Program-made: the position numbers and the translations under genes
Notes under the pieces: generated by a model
Told to the model about the DNA's origin: nothing
Databases searched by the model: none
The model's input: the letters and a program-made list of their open reading frames with translations, nothing else
NCBI RefSeq assembly: GCF_022354825.1
Contig: NZ_CP031168.1
Location: 8,050,501-8,114,500, forward strand
DNA: 64,000 nt
Direction: 5' to 3'
Source: Paenibacillus sp. H1-7
GTDB taxonomy: Bacteria > Bacillota > Bacilli > Paenibacillales > NBRC-103111
Part shown: positions 58,558 through 64,000 of the stretch, in pieces
How positions within the stretch are numbered: the first letter of the stretch is position 1
Layout: each line of letters starts with the position of its first letter

Positions 58558-60459
58558 CTATTCAGCAGCAGGTGCTGCCTCATCAAATACTGTATCTGGT
58601 AGGTATTCCAATTGTTTAAACGATTCATGAAATACTTGTTTAACAACATTAAGCCAAGAATGGTTAATTGACATCCAATCAGCAGTCCAATTTGTACTTA
58701 TATAATTATAAGCCTTGTACGGTTTTTCTTTTGAAGGAGCAGCATAGCCCAAGACATCTTCAATACAGTTCGTCAGCATAATACGTTTTTGTGCATCACC
58801 TACTGCCTCGAGAATAGGCAGATTAAAAATCTCTGCACGGTCGGTACCCGCATCAGCATCATGAATGACAACTGGGTTGATCCCCATAATTCTTAGATAC
58901 TTTACAAGTGATATTATTGTTGCCTTCCCTCTAGCTTTAACAATTTGCCAGTTACATTGAATATCTTTCCTAATTTCATTGGGTAGACGCGCAATGGTTT
59001 CCCTAAGTACGATATCTTCAGTATCGCCTTCAACTATAAGTACATTTTTAGAGAAGAAGACGCGCGCAATATGATCGTCTATTTTTAAAAGCATTTTTAC
59101 ATACTCTTTATCATCTGACTGTAAGGAATTGAATGAGTCACTTGTGTTAAACGGAATACATTTTACTTTTTCAGTAAGTACTTTATTACCTTCTTTTAAA
59201 ACAGAAAATTGTTCTAGTGATAAACTATTCAAGATTTGAGATGGCCGCTTACTCAAATCAATCATATATGGAGAATGAGATGTACAGACGATTTGATTGT
59301 TATCTGTTGAAGCAAGCTCGTATATTGTATCCCTCATCTGCTGTGCCGCATTAGGATGAAGATAGATTTCAGGCTCTTCAAAACCTATTAATAATGGACG
59401 CATATGTGGATTTCCAAATCTTCTATTTTCTCTTAGGTTCCTATATCTTAACAATGCAAAGACAGCAGATCTTATCATCCCTGTACCCTGTAGAGCTACA
59501 GGCGTTAATATATTACTGAACATTGATATTTTAAATTGCGGTTTAATAACCTTATCAGCATCTGATAAAGAAGTCTCTGCTTTTAACCCCGTATTTGGAA
59601 ATACTTCCTTCATCACATCATTTAATTCTGACATCATTATTCCAAACTCACTTTGATTATCTGTGGGATCAAGTTCCCTTGCTAGCAACTCTAGATATTT
59701 TTGTGCTTCACGATAATTCACCGATGCTTCTCTAACATCATTAAAGAGTTCTGTCAATGTCGAAATTAATGTACCCGACGATTCGGACAATTCATTTGCT
59801 TTATCCTGTGCTGGAATCAACAAATACTTCGGTAACTTTTGAAGTACAATTCCAGGAATGCCTCCTGGATTCCTAAACCATTCTTCTTCATCTTCTTTAT
59901 AGTCGTAAAGATCTTCAACTTCATCTATTATTTGCTGTTGTCTTGCTGTTAACCTTCTCTCCGGATCAATATCAGCCAATTTACTACCGATACCTGTTAA
60001 ATCTAGTCCAGCCACTTTGTATTGATTTATTGTAGAACATTCATTATACTGTGCTTTCTTAGTCTTTACCTGTTCCCTAAGTTCAACTACATAATCTGCA
60101 TTTGGAGCGAACGTCTTTCGGTAAATAATCCTTAAACCTGTGCTTTCACCCTCGTAATAAGTAAGAATACGCCCCTTAAAGCCTGTCCAATTCTTGGCAT
60201 CAGCAGGTAATCCTCTGAACTCAGCTGTTAATACAATATTATCAGCAACTTTTAAATTACCTACTTCTCCATTGCCAGTAATGTGAAAAAACTCATCCTC
60301 TGAAATCTTCTTTATATCGTTTAACAAGTAATTAAGCGCAGCAAGGATTGAACTTTTACCTACATTGTTTTCTCCTATTAAGAAAGTAGCATCTGAAAAA
60401 CGAACAGTTGTATCTATATGTCTACGGAATCCCTCTAACCTCAAACTATGTAGCTTCAT
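58558..60459 (-). CDS. OLD-family ATP-dependent nuclease (AAA ATPase plus TOPRIM), solitary
   Basis: A 633-residue protein. The N-terminal ABC/SMC-like ATPase has Walker A FLIGENNVGKSSIL near residue 30, a signature-like segment QGTGMIRSAVFALLRYR near 320, Walker B LIGFEEPEIYLHPNAAQQM near 355 and the His switch VCTSHSPYMIDL. The C-terminal TOPRIM domain has the Glu in VLIVEGDTEDIVL near 475 and the DxD in VIHDADAGTDRAEIF. Class 1 OLD proteins and the related GajA of Gabija cut DNA and defend against phage. No UvrD-like helicase or reverse transcriptase partner is present. The gene is AT-rich and bracketed by repeats near ssrA. Confidence 0.9.
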   Translation of the reverse strand: MKLHSLRLEGFRRHIDTTVRFSDATFLIGENNVGKSSILAALNYLLNDIKKISEDEFFHITGNGEVGNLKVADNIVLTAEFRGLPADAKNWTGFKGRILTYYEGESTGLRIIYRKTFAPNADYVVELREQVKTKKAQYNECSTINQYKVAGLDLTGIGSKLADIDPERRLTARQQQIIDEVEDLYDYKEDEEEWFRNPGGIPGIVLQKLPKYLLIPAQDKANELSESSGTLISTLTELFNDVREASVNYREAQKYLELLARELDPTDNQSEFGIMMSELNDVMKEVFPNTGLKAETSLSDADKVIKPQFKISMFSNILTPVALQGTGMIRSAVFALLRYRNLRENRRFGNPHMRPLLIGFEEPEIYLHPNAAQQMRDTIYELASTDNNQIVCTSHSPYMIDLSKRPSQILNSLSLEQFSVLKEGNKVLTEKVKCIPFNTSDSFNSLQSDDKEYVKMLLKIDDHIARVFFSKNVLIVEGDTEDIVLRETIARLPNEIRKDIQCNWQIVKARGKATIISLVKYLRIMGINPVVIHDADAGTDRAEIFNLPILEAVGDAQKRIMLTNCIEDVLGYAAPSKEKPYKAYNYISTNWTADWMSINHSWLNVVKQVFHESFKQLEYLPDTVFDEAAPAAE

Positions 60460-60617
60460 TCGGCAACCCCACCTAGGTAATTATTGGTATATTGCTAGAA
60501 TACTACCAGATAAAACCCCATATATTAACAACTATAAATATTTCTTTAGCAAAAAAACATAATACTAACTTTTAAATGAAATTCAAGATAAAGAATCCAC
60601 AAGGTTGTGGATTTGGC

Positions 60618-60785
60618 TTATGGAGACGAGGGGAGTATCGAAATCCTCCATTTTCCTGCTCACGACGCCCACCCACGAAGACTACCCTAGTGGTAGACTT
60701 CGATCCCGTGCTCCCTCCGCTCCACTGCGGTCCGCGCGGACTGAACCCCTTGCAGGGCTTCGCCTCCCTCCTCGCGTCTCCATAA
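60618..60785. repeat. Dispersed 168-bp repeat, copy 2, with terminal inverted repeats copying the ssrA 3' end
   Basis: The unit is bounded by perfect 11-bp inverted repeats, TTATGGAGACG (60618-60628) and CGTCTCCATAA (60775-60785). The left 18 bases TATGGAGACGAGGGGAGT (60619-60636) are identical to 60829-60846 at the ssrA 3' end. It aligns with copy 1 at 58315-58475; CGCGGACTGAACCCCTT is at 60735-60751. Short open frames across it are not credible genes. Confidence 0.8.
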
Positions 60786-60787
60786 TG

Positions 60788-60819
60788 CAAAAAAGCACCG
60801 ACCGAATGGTCAGTGCTTT
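60788..60819 (-). terminator. ssrA terminator (GCACCG family)
   Basis: AAAGCACTGACC-attc-GGTCGGTGCTTTTTT on the minus strand, 12 bases after the tmRNA 3' end. Confidence 0.9.
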
Positions 60820-60830
60820 CTGCATTAGTA

Positions 60831-61191
60831 TGGAGACGAGGGGAGTCGAACCCCTGTCCGAAGATAACGCCACATAGGCTTCTACGGGTGTAGTCACAGT
60901 TTTGATGTCACCCGAGCAGCGCCCCGTAACCGGCTCTGCGTTAGGTCAGCCTGGTTGTCTTCTTCAGCTAGCCGCAGGCGGAGACTAGACAGCGTATCCC
61001 ACTATAGGTTGAGCCCCTATCCCGCCACATGGGCGATGGAGGGTAGAAGCGCTCCAGCAGTTTCTTAGGCTGCTAAAAGAGCAGGTTGTTGTTGTTTGCC
61101 ATTTAATAGGCTTTAGCGTTGTAAAGTGGTCGCGTCCCCACTACCCGCTACCCATGCTCGAACTATCCCCGTCGAATCCAAGAACGTCCCC
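60831..61191 (-). ncRNA. ssrA: tmRNA (transfer-messenger RNA)
   Basis: A 361-base tmRNA. The 5' end GGGGACGTTCTTGGATTCGAC pairs its first seven bases with CGTCTCC at the 3' end (one G-U), followed by the discriminator A. The T-arm reads GGGGTTCGACTCCCC. The tag frame at 61065-61100 begins GGC AAA and ends GCA GCC TAA. With the alanine from the charged tmRNA it gives the degradation tag AGKQQQPALLAA. The CCA end is not encoded: after the discriminator the DNA reads TAC. tmRNA with SmpB rescues stalled ribosomes. smpB and rnr lie directly upstream. Confidence 0.96.
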
Positions 61192-61259
61192 GCATAGGTG
61201 GGCTTTCTGCCAGGAAAGCCGCAATAGATAAAGCATGCATCCGCTTGGGATGCTTAATT

Positions 61260-61287
61260 AGTATATCATATTTCCAAGCAAAGTGAA
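61260..61287 (-). promoter_or_regulatory. Candidate ssrA promoter
   Basis: On the minus strand TTCACT (61282-61287) and TATACT (61260-61265) are spaced 16 bases. The transcript would carry a ~60-base leader with two hairpins before the mature 5' end at 61191, to be removed by RNase P. Confidence 0.45.
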
Positions 61288-61340
61288 GCACATCTTGTTG
61301 GAAATCGAACCAGCGCTAACCCACAATACCAAAGTAACGG

Positions 61341-61820
61341 TTACCGCGCCACCTTCTGCTTCTCGCGTAGAGCGCGCTGAATGTCGCGCTGAGCGTCCTT
61401 TTTCGCGGCGGATTCCCGCTTATCGTACTGCTTCTTGCCTCGGCCGAGACCGATCAGCAGCTTGGCGTAGCCGTTGCGCACATAAATTTTGAGCGGCACC
61501 AGCGTGTAGCCTTCCTGCTTCGCCAGACCGAACAGCTTGCCAATCTCCTGCTTCTTCAACAGCAGCTTGCGGGTACGCGTCGGATCCGTCGGATTGTGCC
61601 GGTTGCCCTGCTCGAACGGGCTGATATGAACGTTGTGGATGAACGCCTCTCCGTTGCGAATCGTCGCGAAGGCATCGCCAATGTTCGCTCGTCCCATCCG
61701 CAAAGATTTAATCTCCGTACCGGTGAGCACCATGCCGCACTCGTACGTATCTTCAATGAAATAATCATGAGAAGCCTTCTTGTTCTGTGCCAGAACCTTG
61801 CCGTCGGCTTTCTTGCTCAT
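61341..61820 (-). CDS. smpB: SmpB, tmRNA-binding protein
   Basis: A 159-residue SmpB. The oligonucleotide-binding barrel includes HDYFIEDTYECGMVLTGTEIKSLRMGRANIGDAFA and HISPFEQGNRHNPTDPTRTRKLLLKKQEI. The basic C-terminal tail KKDAQRDIQRALREKQKVAR enters the mRNA channel. It binds the tRNA-like part of tmRNA and delivers it to stalled ribosomes. The order rnr-smpB-ssrA on one strand is typical of Firmicutes. Here a terminator separates rnr from smpB, so smpB must have some transcription of its own or by read-through. Confidence 0.97.
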   Translation of the reverse strand: MSKKADGKVLAQNKKASHDYFIEDTYECGMVLTGTEIKSLRMGRANIGDAFATIRNGEAFIHNVHISPFEQGNRHNPTDPTRTRKLLLKKQEIGKLFGLAKQEGYTLVPLKIYVRNGYAKLLIGLGRGKKQYDKRESAAKKDAQRDIQRALREKQKVAR

Positions 61821-61853
61821 CGAATCCTCACTCCTTCCCCCACAGCGCTTTCG

Positions 61854-61895
61854 AAAAAAAAGGGATTGGAGTTCATTTTACCAACTCCAATCCCC
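61854..61895 (-). terminator. Terminator after rnr
   Basis: GGGATTGGAGTT-ggtaaaatga-ACTCCAATCCC followed by eight T on the minus strand. Confidence 0.9.
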
Positions 61896-61912
61896 CGAAG
61901 CAAGCGAAAAAG

Positions 61913-64000
61913 CTACTTTTTCGGCTTTTTCTTCCGCTTGCGAGGTCCGCCGGAACGGCTGCCTTCGCCGCTCGAGCGCTTACCGGCGGTGGCGCCACCC
62001 TCCAGCGCCCGAGCTTTGGCCGCTTCGACGCCGGTTCCGCGCGAAGCCCCGGCGGCGGCGGCGTCGAACACTCCGCTGTTGCCCGAGCCTTTGCGGGCAC
62101 GGCCGCTCTTGCTGCCGGCGCTGGCGCCCGACTTGCTGCCGCGCTTACCGCTGCGCGAGGACTCGGCTGCCGCACGTTCGCGGTCTCCTCCGCGCCCGCG
62201 CGGGCCGCGTCCCGCTCCGACGGCGGCTTCGCTGCGACGGCCTCCGCGCTTCTTGTCGCGGCGTACCCCTTTCAGCGCGTCGACTAAGCTCACCTTCTGC
62301 TGACGCGGCTTCATATCCACCATCTCAAAATCGATGGTGTGCTCCTCCATGCTGACGCGGGCGACGCGCACCTTCACTTCATCGCCAAGGCGATAAATTT
62401 TCGACGTACGCTCCCCGATCAGCGCATGCTGCGCTTCATGGTAATGGTAGTAATCATCATGCATGTCGCTTAGACGGATCAGTCCCTCGACCGTATTGTC
62501 GAGCTCCACGAAAATACCGAAGTTCGTCACGCTGCTAATGATGCCTTCGAATTCTTCGCCGACCTTATCGAACATGAACTCCGCTTTCTTCAAAGCTTCC
62601 GTTTCCCGCTCGGCATCAACCGCAACACGCTCCCGCTCGGAGGATTGCTTGGCGATATCCTCCATCCGTCCGGCTAGATACTCGTTGCGCTTGTCGTCAA
62701 GCGTTCCGCTTTCGAGCACTTCCCGGATAACCCGGTGAATGATCAAGTCCGGATAACGGCGAATCGGCGACGTGAAGTGAGAGTAGAATTCCGCCGCAAG
62801 GCCGAAATGGCCGAGACTCTGCGCATCATACCTGGCCTGCTTCATCGAACGGAGCATGACCGTGCTGATAACCGTCTCTTCCTTCGTTCCCTTGATTTCT
62901 TCCAGCAGCGATTGCAGCGCGCGGGGATGAACCGTATTGCCTTTGCCGCGAACGACATAACCGAAGTTCGTAATAAACTCCATGAAATGCATCAGCTTCT
63001 CGGCATCCGGGTCCTCGTGAATCCGGTACAGGAACGGCACCTTCAGCCAGTGAAAATGCTCCGCTACCGTCTCGTTGGAGGCAAGCATGAATTCCTCGAT
63101 AATCATCTCGGCAATGGTCCGGTCTCTTTTGATGATATCCGTCGGCTTGCCGTTCTCGTCGACCAAAATTTTCGACTCCTGGAAGTCGAAATCTATCGCG
63201 CCCCGATTCATCCGGCGCTTGCGCAGCTTCATGGCCAGCTCTTCCATCAGACGGAAGTCGTCCATCAAGTAGGCGTACCGCTCCACCAGCTCTTCTTCCG
63301 CTTCCCCGGTAAGCAGCTTGCGCACGTTCGTATAGGTCATCCGCTCGCTTGTCTTGATTACGCTCGTAAAAATATCATGGCGCACTACATTCAAGCTTTC
63401 GTCAAACTCCATCTCGCAAGACATCGTTAACCGGTCTACCTTCGGGTTAAGGGAACAAATGCCGTTGGACAGCCGGTGCGGCAGCATAGGAATAACGCGA
63501 TCCACCAAGTAAACGCTGCAGCCGCGGTTATACGCCTCTCTGTCGAGCGGAGAGCCTTCCCGAACATAGTAGCTGACGTCCGCGATATGAACGCCCAGCA
63601 CGTAGTTTCCGTTCGGCAGACGCTCAACATTAACCGCATCGTCCAAGTCTTTGGCATCTTCGCCGTCGATCGTTACGATACGCTTATTCCGCAAATCCCT
63701 GCGGCCTTCCAGATCGCTTTCTGCGATCACCTCAGGCACCCCCATAGCTTCTTCCAACACTTCATCCGGGAACGCCTCAGGCAGCATATGCTTGCGGATA
63801 ATGGAGATAATATCGACTCCCGGATCATTTTTATGACCCAAAATCTCAATAACTTCCCCTTCCGCCGCAGCGCGTCCCTCAGGATAGGATACAATGCGTA
63901 CGACGACCTTATGTCCGTCCATCGCTCCGTTAAAGGCATGCTTCGGAATAAAAATATCCCGAATCACCCGCTTATCGTCCGGAACGACGAATGCATAGCC
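61913..64000 (-). CDS. rnr: Ribonuclease R (N-terminus outside window)
   Basis: The frame is open from the right edge (first visible residues GYAFVVPDD) for 695 residues. Visible are the second cold-shock domain, the RNB exonuclease core with VTIDGEDAKDLDDAVNVE (the four catalytic Asp), HRLSNGICSLNP and FAL-type SHFTSPIRRYPDLIIHR, and the S1 domain FEGIISSVTNFGIFVELDNTVEG. The last ~90 residues are a Lys/Arg/Gly/Ser-rich disordered tail, longer than in Bacillus. RNase R degrades structured RNA from the 3' end and removes the non-stop mRNAs released by tmRNA. Only the 5' part of the gene is missing. Confidence 0.96.
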   Translation of the reverse strand, partial: GYAFVVPDDKRVIRDIFIPKHAFNGAMDGHKVVVRIVSYPEGRAAAEGEVIEILGHKNDPGVDIISIIRKHMLPEAFPDEVLEEAMGVPEVIAESDLEGRRDLRNKRIVTIDGEDAKDLDDAVNVERLPNGNYVLGVHIADVSYYVREGSPLDREAYNRGCSVYLVDRVIPMLPHRLSNGICSLNPKVDRLTMSCEMEFDESLNVVRHDIFTSVIKTSERMTYTNVRKLLTGEAEEELVERYAYLMDDFRLMEELAMKLRKRRMNRGAIDFDFQESKILVDENGKPTDIIKRDRTIAEMIIEEFMLASNETVAEHFHWLKVPFLYRIHEDPDAEKLMHFMEFITNFGYVVRGKGNTVHPRALQSLLEEIKGTKEETVISTVMLRSMKQARYDAQSLGHFGLAAEFYSHFTSPIRRYPDLIIHRVIREVLESGTLDDKRNEYLAGRMEDIAKQSSERERVAVDAERETEALKKAEFMFDKVGEEFEGIISSVTNFGIFVELDNTVEGLIRLSDMHDDYYHYHEAQHALIGERTSKIYRLGDEVKVRVARVSMEEHTIDFEMVDMKPRQQKVSLVDALKGVRRDKKRGGRRSEAAVGAGRGPRGRGGDRERAAAESSRSGKRGSKSGASAGSKSGRARKGSGNSGVFDAAAAGASRGTGVEAAKARALEGGATAGKRSSGEGSRSGGPRKRKKKPKK

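Noticed and set aside
58558..60459. Complete Gabija defence system (GajA-GajB)
   Set aside because: The OLD-type nuclease resembles GajA, but there is no UvrD/PcrA-like helicase gene on either side; repeats and ssrA flank it directly. It is called a solitary OLD nuclease.
60572..60897. Overlapping short open frames with shared phrases such as KGFSPRG and RDRSLPLG
   Set aside because: They run across the 168-bp repeat and the ssrA 3' end, have no ribosome sites and appear in several frames; they are artefacts of a repeated non-coding sequence.
60831..60900. A separate tRNA gene at the GAGTCGAACCCC motif
   Set aside because: The T-arm belongs to the tRNA-like domain of ssrA; its pairing 5' half is 300 bases away with the tag frame between.

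Overview
The window reads as chromosomal DNA of an endospore-forming, low-to-moderate GC Firmicute of the Paenibacillaceae type. The reasons are strong GGAGG ribosome sites, many secreted proteins with the copper-amine-oxidase-N stalk domain, YheC/YheD and degenerate-GGDEF (YdaK-like) families, 7TMR-DISM hybrid kinases, and a Bacillus-like tmRNA with SmpB and RNase R. No rRNA, tRNA, CRISPR array, insertion sequence or integrase gene was seen.

Layout. 0-2.8 kb: end of an OmpR-type response regulator, then an ECF sigma factor/anti-sigma pair. 2.9-13.8 kb: GH4 alpha-galacturonidase, CAP-domain secreted protein, a 58-residue orphan gene, PspC/PspA envelope-stress pair, ThuA-like protein, beta-helix pectate-lyase-like protein, DUF418 and AI-2E membrane proteins. 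Two clusters of DnaA-box-like 9-mers lie at 7.0 and 9.3 kb. 13.9-18.8 kb: sensor kinase, second methionine aminopeptidase, DinB, WYL regulator and DUF1349 protein. 18.9-22.1 kb: a compact three-gene operon making L-2,3-diaminopropionate (SbnA, SbnB) plus a PaaK-like adenylate-forming enzyme, divergent from a YheC/D ATP-grasp gene. 23.3-25 kb: tandem P-loop ATPase and CheY-like protein.

25-37.7 kb is a signalling and exopolysaccharide block. It holds a diguanylate cyclase, a double-kinase hybrid sensor, and a six-gene operon of the Bacillus yda / Listeria pss type: GH8-like lipoprotein, GT-C-like membrane protein, DUF2334 protein, GT2 synthase, BcsB-like protein and a degenerate GGDEF receptor that keeps its c-di-GMP I-site. 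38-41 kb: Crp/Fnr regulator with DUF2892 protein, a broken AraC gene, and an ArsR/SRPBCC pair that looks leaderless. 41-50.4 kb: WG-repeat/ankyrin secreted protein, Fur-controlled siderophore uptake, MarR/isochorismatase pair with clear operators, BsuPI-type secreted protein and an MFS exporter.

50.6-56.2 kb: a Cthe_2159-like carbohydrate-binding lipoprotein, DUF4956 membrane protein and VTC-type polyphosphate polymerase run divergently from a two-component system. A near-perfect 18-bp mirror-arm operator sits between them. 56.3-60.8 kb is visibly AT-rich, accessory DNA: a NlpC/P60 lipoprotein and a solitary OLD-family nuclease. The OLD gene is bracketed by two related ~165-bp repeats whose ends copy the 3' end of ssrA. 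60.8-64 kb: ssrA (tmRNA), smpB and the 3' two-thirds of rnr, a trans-translation and RNA-quality-control block.

Many terminators share one left arm (AAAAAGCACCG), a dispersed feature of this genome; one truncated copy marks the probable left edge of the accessory DNA.
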